Shown here: positions 9,847 to 21,885 of the stretch, one piece after another | How the letters are laid out: each line of letters begins with the position of its first letter | Numbering within the stretch: position 1 is the first letter of the stretch | From: Austropuccinia psidii | Lineage: Eukaryota; Basidiomycota; Pucciniomycetes; Pucciniales; Sphaerophragmiaceae | Direction of reading: 5' to 3' | Assembly (NCBI GenBank): GCA_023105745.1 | Contig: JALGQZ010000007.1 | Span: forward strand, 5,625,592 to 5,689,591 | Length of the DNA: 64,000 nt | Program-made: the position numbers and the translations under genes | The notes under the pieces: generated by a model | What the model saw: only the letters and a program-made list of their open reading frames with translations | Databases searched by the model: none | Told to the model about the DNA's origin: nothing

Positions 9847-10512
9847 GTGGCAAAGCGCGGTCTTGGTTCAAGTGATGAGGTCACCTTGACTGTACCCAGG
9901 TCAGCTAAACTCACAACCAGGATTGACCTGTTTTAGATTATCTTTGTACTAGATAGATTGTAATTGAATTTTGCAAAGTTATTTATGAATTTAATAATTA
10001 TTACTTCCTATCCTACTACTGCCCGGAGGCCACGGTATGAATACCAATAGTAATTGTACGGCAGCATGCCTCCGTACATCATTGAAAAGACTCCGACAAG
10101 ACAAAAGCTGAGTCAGGCAGTTGAGCGCGGGAGTAGCACACGCAGGGGCATTGCGGGAGGTCGCGTTTTTCACTTCCCCCCAGCCCATAATAGGCCAAAT
10201 GTTCCTGTGTCTTTAAAGAGGACTTGGATAAATAGGGATCCGCAGCAAGATGCATATTGCATTTGCCTGTGCTTGCAATATTCCAGATGGGTGGATTGGA
10301 AAGTGATTGCATTGGAAAATCAATGTCAAATTGAAGAATGCACTATCCACTGCACTTTTCAGGTTCAGGAATTTGACATCGGGAATTCGCGAAGGTCAGG
10401 TGTGATCTTTCTTTTTAGCCGCAATTAAAAAAGATTCATCAACCGCAATTCAATTCAGGTGATATTAATAAATCAGTAATCATTTGGTTTCATTTCATTT
10501 TCTGCTGCAAGC
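9847..10512. other. Intergenic region between X and the TET gene
   Basis: No gene supported. The short frames on both strands lack motifs. The region holds palindrome 2 at 10055-10078 and presumably the TET promoter. Nothing else recognised. Confidence 0.5.
10055..10078. promoter_or_regulatory. 24-bp palindrome 2 (TGTACG-N12-CGTACA)
   Basis: Arms TGTACG and CGTACA separated by 12 bases containing GCATGCC. It lies 209 bp after the end of gene X and upstream of the TET-like gene. Confidence 0.65.
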
Positions 10513-11873
10513 ATGCCATTCACGAAAAAAGGGAACTCGCGAGAAAGCGTTGGGTTGAGGAAGGAAAGTGTGAGTTGCTCGCTCAATCTCAGTGTATATA
10601 TATAGATATATATATATGCTTCCAAATTTATGTGGCACCCTCATTGGCTTTAGTTGGTTCAGATTGTGCCAATGTCATGTGGGCTCCAACAGGGAAGTCA
10701 AAGGATGTGTGCCAAAGAAAGCTCCTTGGGCATTGGGCACCATTCTGGACTCAAAACTCCTTAGCTTCAAATGGCAGGAAGCAGTATCTGATATCTTGTC
10801 TGCTTCAACACATAGTGATCGCTCAACCACTCGGGAATAGTGGGAGATCCCAAAAGACAAATGAGGGGAAAAAAACCCAAAAGAATAGGTTTTTTTCCTA
10901 CTCTCAACCAACAGCACAAATATCAATGCCAGTCTCAGCAAATATCACCCCAAGTGAAATTCGGAGGGCTGTGGATGTCAATCAGATAAAACACATTCAC
11001 TTTGGCCGTGTGGCAATTTTCTCCTCAACCGGATTACTCATTGCCCTTGTCAAATTGCAACCATCCACAACAATAAGTGAAGTTGATGTCAATCAATGGG
11101 ATGAATTATCACAATTCTTATTTCGCGAAAAGAGATTCACCAACCCGATTGCAACAAATGGAGCATTACTGGAGGTATTTATGTTCGCGATTGGGTGGCG
11201 CAAATGCAGCACGAAGAATGAACAATTTGGTCTGTATGGAAGTGTCGTGAAACTTGAAAACGCAAAAGATGAATGGGGGAACTGAGGTGCCAATCTTAGC
11301 TTGGTGGGTTGCATTCTAGGTCAATCCTTACAATATGTTGGGGATAATTTATTTCAGAAGATTCAAAATTGCTACAACTCATTGGGGGTTCTGTCTTTTG
11401 ATCAAGTCAACTATGAAGGCAATATTCTGGTAAATCAGGGTGCATGCGAGTTTGCTTCCACACTCACTTTCACCATGAATGGATTCAAAAACGCACCTCA
11501 TGTTGATAAGGATGCATCGCATTATGCTTCAGGATGGTGGTTTCAAGCTGATAAGTGGACCGGCCAAATTCAAAGAGATGCATCAACGCGATGTACAGGG
11601 GGAAAATTGATTTTCCCAAATGAGCATTTTTGGATTGATCTATCCGATTTCCATGGGCTCATTCAGGTAGTGTGGGCCAGTAGTAAATTTGTTCATTATA
11701 CTGATCCAGCACAGGACAACAAAAGCACGACACTAGTGGGTATGTCCGCACAATGCTCAAGCAGGTTAGCAAAAACAATGTGCCAAAAAATCCATGGCTA
11801 TTATGAGATTGGCAAGAGAGTGGGCTATCAAATCAGGGATGGTACTACAATCTCATGCCAATTCAAAGAATGA
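10513..11873 (+). pseudogene. TET/JBP-like Fe(II)/2-oxoglutarate dioxygenase
   Basis: The main frame runs 10575-11873 with one internal stop (TGA, 11283-11285); a short first exon from ATG 10513 ending near GTGAGT (about 10570) is possible. The catalytic half matches the TET/JBP (Tet-like 2OG-Fe(II) oxygenase) fold: HVD iron motif at 11499-11507, then 'GGKLIFPNEHFWIDLS', a distal histidine candidate in 'FVHYTDPA' (11694; 'FHG' at 11652 is the alternative), and 'SSRLAK' with the 2-oxoglutarate-binding arginine candidate at 11763. The family oxidises 5-methyl groups of cytosine or thymine in DNA; fungal members are expanded and linked to DNA transposons. The upstream half has 'IHFGRVAIFSSTGLLIA' and 'FREKRFTNPIATNGALLE'. 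The stop replaces one codon in 'EWGN*GANLS', most simply CGA to TGA. Activity would need readthrough. Confidence 0.82.
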
Positions 11874-11997
11874 GGAGATTTGCATGTGTGTTGGGTAAAT
11901 AAAGGTGGGGTAAGGCAGAGGACAATATACACCAGGATTGGATGGATTTGAGTGCGGGAGATGGGTGTGTCACATGAAAAAGGGGTGAAGTGGATTA

Positions 11998-12021
11998 TGT
12001 ACGGTGGCATGCCATCGTAGA
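11998..12021. promoter_or_regulatory. 24-bp palindrome 3 (TGTACG-N12-CGTAGA)
   Basis: Same design, with core GGTGGCATGCCATC and one mismatch in the right arm (CGTAGA). It lies 124 bp after the TET stop codon and just before the second minisatellite. Confidence 0.65.
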
Positions 12022-12024
12022 TAT

Positions 12025-12375
12025 GTCCTGCTTATGCCTGTGCAGGCTCCTGACAATTCACATGCCAATCCTTGCGCTGGTGAAGGCTCCCAAAAATGCT
12101 AAAAATTCCTTACGCCTGTACAGGCTTCCAAGGATTCACACGCCAATCCTTACGCTTGTGAAGGTTGCCAAAAATTCTGACAAATTCTGACGCCTATGTG
12201 GGCTGCTCACGCTTCACACGCTAATCCTTATGCCTGTGCAGTTTCCCGACAGCTCACACGCCAATCTTTACGCCTGTGCAGGCTCCTGACACTTCACACG
12301 CCAATCCTTACGCCTTTTCAGGCTCCCAACAGCTCACACGCCAATCCTTACGCTTGTGAAGGTTCCCGACAATTT
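12025..12375 (+). repeat. Minisatellite, 40-bp unit, about eight degenerate copies
   Basis: The unit is close to TCACACGCCAATCCTTACGC followed by CTGTGCAGGCTCCCGACAGC. It is regular from about 12216 and more degenerate to the left. It shares the CCTTACGCTTGTG...CCCGACA core with the array at 2452-2875, so both arrays probably descend from one repeat. Confidence 0.8.
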
Positions 12376-12788
12376 AAACAATTCAATACATGATTAAGAT
12401 TAATAGCGTGTGACCATAGGAAAGGCAATGTTTCACGAATCTGGAGTGGATTGCTCACATGCGGAAAGTTCCCGCTTTTTTACAGTTAAGAATTGATATG
12501 GCTCTAAACCAAGGAAGAAGAAAAAATAGGAGACGGTAACGGCGACTATTGGCGCATTTTTGGCAAAAGAGGGTCACAAAAACAAATACTCACTCAAACT
12601 TTTGGTAGGGCACTTGCAAAAAATTTTCTCATGCAATAGGCTATTTGAACCATTGAGGAACATATAATTTCACGTGAGCAAAGAATGTAATAGAAAAGGA
12701 GAATAACAAACATTGGATACAAATAATTTATTTAAAAGAAAGTATTACAAATAATAAAAAGAGGAAATGATGAGATTTTTTTTTACTT
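12376..12788. other. Region without a gene, 3' of gene Z
   Basis: No coding frame or repeat recognised. It probably contains the 3' untranslated region and polyadenylation site of the minus-strand gene Z. Confidence 0.4.
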
Positions 12789-13388
12789 TTATTTTTCTAA
12801 GTATTTCGAGACTATCCTGGTGATGTCCTCCTTTGGATAAGCCTCCAGTGCCTGGGCAAGGAGGGAGTTTAATTCCTCCCGGAATTCCCGGTGCATCTCA
12901 TTTCGATGATTTGCATCCATGAAAGGAATCATGTGGAGCAAGCCGCGATGCTCCAACAAGATTCAGTTGATTGATTAGTGGACGATGGCTCGAGGAATCA
13001 TTAAAGTTGGTTGTAAGTAAGTGAATTCCTGGCAAGCGTCATCGTGGGAATGAGAGGGGCTTTGCACTGGAAGGGATCTCTGCGGAGGGGGGGGAACGGA
13101 AGGGGAAGGTTGGAGAGTCGGGTAGGAAGAAGGGGGAGGGGGAGGGGGGGATCCAACGGGCGTATCGTCAATGATGGTTATGGAGCGGGGAGTGGCGGGA
13201 CAAGCTGGAGATGGTCGAAGGGGGGTGAGGACAACTTGCGTAGAGTTAAAAAAGTGAAATTGGGACTTACCAAAAGGTTCCTCCGTGGATTGCATAGGAG
13301 CCACCTCAGGTTCTGGGCACCAAAAACGTTCATGCACTGTGGTCCTGGTGGGGCATGGATTGAAAATTACCAATCCAATCCTACTCAA
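12789..13388 (-). pseudogene. Gene Z, proline-rich unknown protein
   Basis: The minus-strand frame starts at 13388 and reads through 'TVHERFWCPEPEVAP' and a long Pro/Ser-rich segment ('VGSPPPPPPSS', 'PSVPPPPQRSLP') to a stop at 12975. The same frame continues after two stops into a good helical C-terminus, 'ILLEHRGLLHMIPFMDANHR' then 'ALEAYPKEDITRIVSKYLEK', ending with TAA at 12789-12791. That the homologous-looking tail stays in frame argues the stops are lesions. I do not recognise the protein and see no counterpart in element B. Its start is 147 bp from the SNF2 start on the other strand, so the two may share a bidirectional promoter. Confidence 0.5.
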
Positions 13389-13535
13389 ATATTATGTGTT
13401 GAGGGAGTATTTATGACTGATGCAAATAATTCCTCCTCATCTCAGAAACCCAATCTAGCATTAATGTTCTTCACATGGTATCCAAACATTTTATTCATAA
13501 TGGAAAGCTTTTGAACACAAGATTTCAAGCTTAAA

Positions 13536-15410
13536 ATGCCCAAAGAATATGACTGTAATACTCATAGTCAATGTCAACTCTTTACTCCGACATTTCCCAC
13601 TTCAAAGTCAATGCCAGCTTCATATCCTTCTGTTTCATCATTGATTTCCAAGCAAAAACTGATACAATTACCCAGTGAATCAGACCTCCTCATGATCACC
13701 CTGCCCCACGCCCTTATTCAAACCCCCCTCCTCCCTCATCAAAAGACCGGACTAGCTTTTATCTGGGATTGAGAAATCCCCAATGGCCAATCAGCCCGTA
13801 ACCTTTGGGCCACCTCACCCCCAGCATCCACTTTTAATGCCAGGCACCTCAACACAAACAAGGTTGTTAGCTCATTTGAATCCCTTTTGACCAATACCTC
13901 TCTTGGAGGACTGCTCGCGGAAGATATGGGAGTAGGTAAAACCATTCAGGGCATTGCTCTAATTGGTACCTCCAAGGAGCGGATGATTGCAAACCCCGAT
14001 CGCTCCACGCCCACCATGATCATCTGCCCCCCTCGCTTAATTACCAATTGGCAATCAGAAATATCCAAGCATGCTCAGGCTGGAGCGCTGCATGCCAAAA
14101 TCTACCATGGTCCCACTTGTCACTCATTATCCAAAGCCGACATCTTAAAATATGATATCATCATCACTTCTTACAATACTATCACCCAAGAATTTAAGCA
14201 AACCAGTACCTCTACATCATTCATTTTTCAAATCAATTGGCATTGTATAATTTTGGATGAAGCACAGTGAGTGGCTGAGCTTAAATGATTCAAATTAACT
14301 TTCATATCCAATAACCCTTGCCCCATCGTATAGCTATATTCGCTCTCAATACACTTCCACTCACCGTGCCATTAATAGCCTCCTTTCATCCCGTCGAATA
14401 TGTTGAACGGGCACACCTATTCACAACACCATTTATGACCTTTTGGGCATAATATCATTAATCACTCAACCCCAGAGCGCCGATCAAGATAACTGGTCAC
14501 CATTCATCCTGATTAGTCTTTCCAAAGGTTGCAATGATATCTTGCATTTGGCATTGCAGCATTTAAGTTTGTGCCGCACCAAAACCACACATCTCGAATC
14601 CCTCCCCACTATTAGCCATCATTATGAGCTTCTCCCACTCAACCCGACCATGCAGCAAGAATATTCCACATTATATGAAGAATTACTATCATTTAAAAGC
14701 AAAGGACCAGGAGAATTTTTCAGAAATATTAATAAGCTGCGAATATGTTGTAACCATCACATCATGCTTAACACAATTGGGGAGGCGGATTTGGAAGACC
14801 CCAGGGGCAGGAGCACTCAGGATAACTCCCCAACAATCACACAAACTATTGTGGATGTGGAAACATGCATGCTGAGTAGTAAAATTGCACACCTCCTACA
14901 AAGCTTAATGAAGAACAAACAAACAAAGTGTGGTCCAACCAAATCGGTGGTTTATACCCAATGAACCCAATTTCTAGATCTGTGCGTTAATTCAAATGTG
15001 CATCCAATACCAATTGAATCCATCTGACTTTTTTATATTGTGGAATTGTTATTGCACTTGCCCATCACTCTATCCTTTCAGCACAAATTGATGGAACAAT
15101 TACAGCACAAGCACAGGCGAAGGCACTGGAGAATTTCTTCAATAATGCTGAATGTGAAGAACTGATTGCATCCATTGCCGCAGCTTAAACTGGCCTCAAT
15201 ATAACTTGTGCTAATACGTTCTATTTAATGGTGAGGGTACCGCCAAAATTCTGCCCTGATTTGCGGCCCCTGACATCCACATTTCCAGGAGCCCAATTGG
15301 AACCCAACCATTGAGGTTCAGGCTGCTGATTGACTCCATCATATTGGCCCACAACAACCTGTAAAGGTCATCCACTAGATCACTCCTCAATCAGTTCAGG
15401 TCGACTTGCG
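13536..15410 (+). pseudogene. SNF2-family ATPase (Rad5/Rad16-like) of element A
   Basis: Motifs in order: 'LLPHQKTGLAFIWD' (Q-like motif, 13725), Walker A 'EDMGVGKTIQ' (13921), 'TMIICPPRLITNWQSEI' (Ia, 14015), 'YDIIITSYNTI' (14150), and DEAH split by an intron at 14267-14333 (GTGAGT...TAG), then 'STHRAINSL', 'TGTPIHNTIYDLLGII', 'LRICCNHHIML' and 'KSVVYTQ' (14945). After a second intron comes a degenerate motif VI, 'VQAADxLHHIGPQQPVKV', near 15325-15370. These proteins remodel chromatin or translocate on double-stranded DNA using ATP. Several stops and frameshifts (for example at 13771 and in the last 300 bp) make this copy inactive. Element B carries a better preserved paralogue with the DEAH intron at the same codon. 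Confidence 0.8.
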
Positions 15411-15737
15411 GAAGTTACCTTTAAAGCTCATCTTTGACCCTAATTGTATTGCTATCCTAAAATCCTTCCTTATGAAAATTCTATTTTCCAAACACCAATA
15501 GGTCCAAGAAAAGAAAAAATCATTAACTGCGTGAGCCTTACTGATATTATATAATTTGCGTTTGACCAAGTTGATCACACCTGCCCACCCTGGCACAGGT
15601 CCACAATTATGAACAACATGAGCTGGATCGAACTCCTTCAATATTTCCTGAATGAAAATGAGAAATAGAGTATTATTTCTAAGGGAGACAGTGATACAGT
15701 CCAACGCATATCGTCTATATTCTGACATATTTAGCAA
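15396..15737 (-). other. Unidentified 113-codon minus-strand frame
   Basis: An open frame with aromatic-rich composition ('NDFFFSWTYWCLENRIFIRKDF'). It lies between the 3' ends of SNF2(+) and gene Y(-). No family recognised, and nothing similar noticed in element B. It may be a remnant exon or chance. Confidence 0.2.
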
Positions 15738-15839
15738 GTTGTTGCATCTTTAAGAAATAATAATCAGATTGTATTACACCTGCACAAATAATTCACAAAA
15801 TGTTAATTTGTAACGGTGCTAAACATTTATACTACTAAT

Positions 15840-17837
15840 TTATTGCAGAGAATCACCATTCGGCCTAATAACTGGCATGTCAAGTATTTTGAGGGCGCTA
15901 GTCTGCATCTTACTACAGCCTTTGACCCAATCTTGATCAAATACCTGAAATGATAAGCCTTCCAGAATATCACCATCATCTGTTGATCGTAATTCTGGCA
16001 ATCTATTAATAGTTTTTTTACCCTTTTTTTTAATGCGATTACAAAACTCTATGTCTCGATCCATTTTTAATACCAATTCATTCAATAACTGGGAGCGCCA
16101 GCATAATCCCACTTTGAGGTAAATGCTAGAATGGGAAATTTAGCCATATCACACCATTCACGATGGCGCTAACAGGTCTGCACATAATCAAGTAGATCAT
16201 CATCAATCTTTGCTCACAATGAAGAAGAGATACATTAACTAACCCTTTGATGAATCTTTGTGAACTTTTGATTCTCCTTCTTTTTAACCAAATACTCGGC
16301 ATCCTTTTAAATAGACTTCCATTCTCTTTCCAAATAAGTGAAATATATCTCCATTCGAGCCGCCACGACCCCATAGTTACTATGATCCTTGTTCCAACAG
16401 TAATGATGATACTCGGTGCTGACAAGTGCGAGACGGAATGTACGCTAAAAAACCATAGATATCAGCTCATTGAACGGATGTTGCCATGAGCTCTCCCAGT
16501 CCCAAGTGAATCGCTTGAGTCCTAGCTTGTGGAGCTCATTTTTGCAGTAGCTTTGGAAACCCTGAGACTGAACCTGTGTTGATGGCTCATTGAAAAAATC
16601 CTTGGGGACATATCCGAGATGACCAGCCACTTTAATTGCAATTTCACGCTCTTCTGTGCTTGGTGGTGGTGGTAGTGAGGAAAAATCCTTATCCCTAACT
16701 TTGAGTAGGAACAGGCAATGGGCATGTACTACTGATCTCATTTCATGGACATTCTCTGGAATTTCTGCTTTCAGCCATTTTTGTTGCTCCTTCTGGCTTG
16801 CACGTTTTGCCACATTGTGAGCTTTATGAGCCTGGTTCCTTTGCTGTCTGATCTCGGATTGTTCAAGAATACTCTGGGCCAGGGGCATTTGAGGATGGGT
16901 GAACTCACTATTTGACTGCGTGCCATGCTCATGCGCCATGAAATTGTCCCTCCTTGGTTCATCATTTGTTTCCATTTGAGTCGGAGACATGTTCTCATCC
17001 TCATCATCCACCATTTTTTCTCTTGATGAACTGGCATGAGCTGTTCTTGGTTTGCAGGAATATGGATGATGACTTCCAGTGACTTTCTCTTTATGGACCA
17101 GAGGTGAAGATGCATAAAGTTTGTCACCTGCCATTCACATCATCAGTTAACACATCAAAAAATTAATGAAGACTGGTCATACTCACAATCTTCAATTGGC
17201 TCCTGAGATCAGACTGACTTGCCTTTAGGTGCCATATCTAACCCATGAAACAAAAATATCAAATTGTGAAAAGGGTTATACTCCAAAATTCAAATGACTT
17301 ACTTTGATGAAGCGTCAATCCTGGATTTCCCTCCGACAGACCACTTCAAGTTACATTCTCCAATGGTCTTTTTTATTGCCCCCCATCCATGCGCCTTTCA
17401 TCGCCCACATGAACCTGAGATCCTGATGAAATAATGAGGGTTGGCTCTTTACTTTGGCCAAAGGGCTCCTGGGATGCGACTGGATTCTGACCGGGATTAA
17501 GGAGGAACTCACGTGGAAATTTTGATTGGGGATTAGCGTTTGATGAGATTTGAGGTGTGCCTTCTGGCCCCTGAGACACATGTGTTTGTGTATTAGTGGG
17601 ATTTGGGGGAATTGGAGTGACAGAAATATTTGGGATCGACCAAGTGCTTGAAGTTGGAGCCTTTGGATTTCCCACATCAAGGTTAAGACCTGATACATTC
17701 ATTGAGGATTCAATAGGGGTTGTGAGAGGAATTTTGGGACTCAATGGTGACTGTGTTTGAACATATTCTATGCTAGATTCACTATCTGAGTCATGAACTG
17801 AACCTGAACGCGATTTATGTGACTTGGAAGGTGACAT
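15840..17837 (-). pseudogene. Gene Y of element A (conserved unknown protein)
   Basis: Read leftwards: a Ser/Pro-rich N-terminus (17837-17373), a middle piece (17134-16445) ending 'CKNELHKLGLKRFTWDWESS', and a C-terminal piece (16112-15840) with 'LNELVLKMDRDIEFCNRIKKK' and 'LEGLSFQVFDQDWVKGC'. The corresponding blocks in element B gene Y are 'CEKECQLVGLKRITFQWGTA' (near 60240) and 'CTRQLDLAMTLGAKTQLEKN' (59730), in the same order and spacing. Introns are expected between the pieces, and a frameshift is likely around 16126-16425. The family is unknown to me. The central block resembles a small helical domain followed by a basic stretch ('LVKKKENQKF' in the alternative frame), so nucleic-acid binding is possible. 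Confidence 0.5.
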
Positions 17838-18822
17838 AAGGGCCGAAAAAGTACACTCATATTTTTAACTAGATAAAACACCTCAGTATTATGATAAAAT
17901 AGAGTGATATGAGATGAAATCTTTTCAAATTTAGAATAGAGATATTCTATGAATATTTCTAAAAAGAGTCTTATTGGAAGTCTAATAAGCCTCTTTTTAG
18001 GAGAATCCTCCCTACCTCCTCTTGAGCTCCTCCGCTTTTGTCGGAAACCACCCTGCACGGCCTACCACCATATAATGTAATATTCCCTTGATCTCAAAGG
18101 GGACCCATCATCCATAAGTAATCATATTTGGTAACATTTCCGCCTCCCCATTGTCACATTTTATGAATTATTCAAACTGCCAATACTTGCATTGAAATTC
18201 CACAGCATTGTACATCTGTAAAGGGGTATATTCATGAAGGATTTACCCACAAAAGAGACATCACCTTTTCAAGAAAGGTGAGAAAGTCCAAATCACATTC
18301 CTGCCAATTAAAAGACTGTTGCACTCAAACCAAATACCAAGACTTTAGCTGCACTCCAACCCCTTATGTGATAGAGTTATATCGTTATGTCTGTAATAAG
18401 GTTTAAGCCATGTACGATGGCGTGCCAGCGTACATGGTTTGAATTTCAATCCCTTCAAATCAATGTTGACACATCCCTATTGGAACGCCCCTCAAGGGTC
18501 AAAACCGCAGTATTGCCATGTGTAAATAAAATAGAAGATGTATGAGCATTGAGCAGCATGGCATTTTACCCAATTAAACTCCTAACAAATTCCGCCATCC
18601 AGATGAGACATGTTAAACTCTATCAGCTGCACCTCACGCACCATTACAAATGGGATAAAATTCTCAGATAGCTCAAATCATCTCCCCCTTCATAAATAAT
18701 CACTCAATTTTTTTTCCAATTAATAACACTCCTAAACACTTTCACATCAGCCATAGATATTTATACACAAACCAACCGTACTCCCAATTTCTGCAACAAT
18801 GACAACCGGTTGCTATTCCTAA
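17838..18822. other. Divergent intergenic region between gene Y and the transposase
   Basis: No gene supported. It separates the 5' ends of Y(-) and the transposase(+), so it should contain both promoters. It holds palindrome 4 at 18411-18434. Confidence 0.45.
18411..18434. promoter_or_regulatory. 24-bp palindrome 4 (TGTACG-N12-CGTACA)
   Basis: The best copy: arms TGTACG and CGTACA with core ATGGCGTGCCAG, extended by one more matching base on each side (CATG...CATG). It lies between the divergent starts of Y and the transposase. Confidence 0.7.
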
Positions 18823-21800
18823 ATGCGTATATGCATGTGTCAACACTTCTCAACTCAAAAACACTCTTCCCCTGAGGGTGATAGGCATGGAGTTGCCTCC
18901 ACACCTTTCCAATATAAACAGAACATTAAAAAGCTCACATCAACCATTGCACCCAAATATCTTCCAAACATCCCTACTTCTGCATCAGGATCTGAGTGCC
19001 CACAGCTTCTATTGGATCAAATATTCCCAGCTGATTATTCACCATTGACCCAAAGCACCTTCTCCACAGCACCGGGTCTCAATTCAACTGCACAGAAACC
19101 ATACAGCAGCAGTCAAACCCTTCCCCCACAAGACCGTGGAATGATAATATCTACCATTCTATCATTAAGTTATAATATACCCCGCAGGGCTTCACACATT
19201 CTCAACCCCGCCCTAAACCTGCTGATCAAGTCCAGCATCTCAAGCTCCGGTGGTCCCCCCACTGCTGCATTCCAGATACCTCAAGATCTGAGTACCATAT
19301 TTGAACATCTTCAATTGGAACCAGCAATTCAAAACTATATATGTTGTCCTCAATGTTTCTCGCTTAATGGCCTTACTGAATCAGTCACAACTGACCAACC
19401 CCACTGTCAACGCCATAATGACCCAAATGATCATGATCCCCCTTGCACACAAGCATTAGGAAAATTAATGTATTCATTTGAACCCCGCACCCAAAACACA
19501 ACCAACATGAAGCAAAAATTTATCCCAACAAAAAATTTCATTTATCAACCATTCAAAAATTGGCTTGCCAGATTTCTCCAGCGGGCTGGAATTATGGAAA
19601 TTCTGCCGCAACATCAACAATCCCAAACTCCTGAAGGTTCCCCAAAATGTGACATCTGGGATGGATTGGTCTGGAGACGCTTCACTGGCACCAGAAATAT
19701 CCATGACCCCCCATTGATGTCCATTCCTGGTGCATTGGCCTTCTCCATTTATGTGGACTGGTTTAATGCACATGGAAAGTCAGCCCGGTTGGCCAGCATT
19801 GGACCTATCATGCTTATTTGTCTTAATATTCCCCCAAGTGAAAGATTGAAGCCAGAGAATGTCTATGTTGCAGGAATGATCCCTGGTCTGAAGGAGCCAA
19901 CTTCCCTTCAATTGAATTACCTATTAATGCCACTCATCAACGAGGTCAAAGAGCGATGGCAAGGTTACCATTTTTCACACACCTCAACAGGTCCTTCAGG
20001 ATCCTTTATCCGTGTTGCCATTCTCACAGCCATTGCAGATGTGGTTGCCATGCGCAAGCTTACTGGATTTATTTCTCATTCAGGCAGCCACTTTTGTAAT
20101 TTTTGAACCATTCACAAAGCTCAAATTGAAGAAATTGGTCCTCAATTTCACTACACACACTCATATCAAAATCATAAATCAACCATTGCGAAATGGCTTC
20201 GGGCAACCCCACAACAAAGAAAAGCAATTTTCTCTGAGTATGGAGTGTGATATTTAATTTTAGAAGACCTTCCGTATTGGGATGCAACCAGAATGGTTAA
20301 TCTTGACATAATGCATAATTTAATCCTGGGAATTTTGAAGGATCATGCAACTTTCAAATTGTGCATTCCAAAGTCCAAATCAAAAATTTACCTCAGGTCG
20401 CGCAGGAAATCCAATGACACCAACAGTTCAGACTCAGATTCCATGACCTCCAACAGCTCTCTTGATAAAATCACATTGAGAGAGGCCCGCTCCCTGAGAA
20501 GAGATGCAACAAAAATAATAAATGAGCCACTCCCCACTACTTCCCAATGCACACCCCTTACACAGAACATCCATCTAGTGGTTCTGTGGAGATTCCTTGA
20601 TTTGATGCGGATTACATCCCCACTTCTGAACTCCCCTCTGAATTGGATATCACTGCGCTGAGTGATCACCAGATCAAGGGTGAGGCTCTGGAGCATCTCC
20701 AACAAATCATATCTGAGACGATAATTCCCTCATCATGGACAAGAGTACCTCGCAACATGGGTTCCCCCTCTCATGGTAGCTTAAAAGCCGCTGAATGGGC
20801 TCTCTTATATAACGTCTATATTCCATTTTTAATTCTCAGTCAACAGATGTCATTAGATGTACACCAATCCACCAACAGTCAAAGAAAAATGGGTCAGTCA
20901 GAAGAACTTGCAAATGAACTAAACATTGCCACAAGTTGGACTGTTTCAATAGATGATGCGACTGCATTTGCTGAACATTGGAAAAAATTCAGCCTTTCCA
21001 ATCAACTCCTGTTCATCATCATTTTGCTGATCATATTCCCGAACTCTTCCAATTTTGGGGCCCAGCACAAGCCTCAGCCACCTGGGGTTATGAGCGCTTT
21101 ATTGGAGTATTTGCAAAAATGCCAACAAATAACAAAATATGTACGTCAATTAATAAGATAAATATATTCACATTGATTAAACTCCTGAGCTGAATAAGAC
21201 TAACTTCTTGCACCTCTGAATAGATGATATAGATAAAACCTTACTTCAACATATCTGTTGATGTTCCAACCTTTCCGTTCTCCTGAAATCCCCATCCATG
21301 CCATGTGAAATAAAACTGCTTTTTGACTCACAGACACCTGCCCTGTTCAATGACCACAAATATAACAAACCATCCCGCCATGAACAAGAAAATTATGATT
21401 TCCTGGTTGAGTACTTACAGAATTTTCATGCAACAAGGTAAATAGTTGATTGGCTCAGCTTAGACACTGCTGTGCAATCCACAAGTCCTCTCACTTCAAG
21501 GATTTTCTCACCTTGGTGTTTTCCAGTTTCAAACATTAATATTGGGAACAATATATTTTCAATTGAATCCAAAAATGTCAGCAACAGTGTGATATGTTTT
21601 CTGAGGGGCAACTCACGACAATTTGGTATTATTAATAGCATTTTTAAAGTCTCTGAGCCATCTAGCATACTGAACAATAACTTTCTGATCTTAAAAACTT
21701 TGAAGATTGATGTGAATTTCTTACCAGATTGGCCTCATCTGAATATTTATAAAGCTGTTGGTTTTGCTGATGGACACTTGATTAGATCTGAAGAAGAAAT

Positions 21801-21885
21801 TGAAGGTAACTGTGGATTGTATGATAACAAAGTTCTGTCATGTGGACTGCTTGTAATGATAAAGCCGTTATTTCATGATACTTAG
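18823..21885 (+). pseudogene. tnp2/Plavaka-like transposase of element A
   Basis: The N-terminal part carries a cysteine pair 'YICCPQC' (near 19340). The core has 'IYVDWFNAHGKSARLASIGPI', 'CLNIPPSERLKPENVYVAGM', 'IPGLKEP' and 'RVAILTAIADVVAMRKLTGF', typical of tnp2-type (CACTA/Plavaka) transposases. The frame stops at 20104-20106 inside what should be CxxC ('FCNF*' against 'FCSFC' in element B) but homology continues: 'DIMHNLILGILKDH' (20305), 'LKAAEWALLYNVYIPFLI' (20790), 'GPAQASATWGYERFIGVF' (21060, shifted frame), an intron (GTACGT...AATAG, about 21140-21223) and the C-terminal 'RGNSRQFGIINSIF' (21610). Lesions include TGA at 20104 and at the 'GV*YLILED' site plus at least two frameshifts. 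The gene would excise and insert the element; this copy cannot make a full protein. Confidence 0.78.

Noticed and set aside
10592..10840. Small frame overlapping the TET gene start
   Set aside because: Different phase from the frame that leads into the catalytic domain; part of the AT repeat and intron.
13044..13514. Plus-strand Gly/Arg-rich frame of 156 codons
   Set aside because: It is the opposite strand of the Pro-rich part of gene Z; the minus strand carries the homologous-looking helical tail in frame.
16126..16425. 99-codon minus-strand frame within gene Y of element A
   Set aside because: The neighbouring frame, with 'IYFTYLEREWKSI', fits the Y family better, so this is a shifted shadow.
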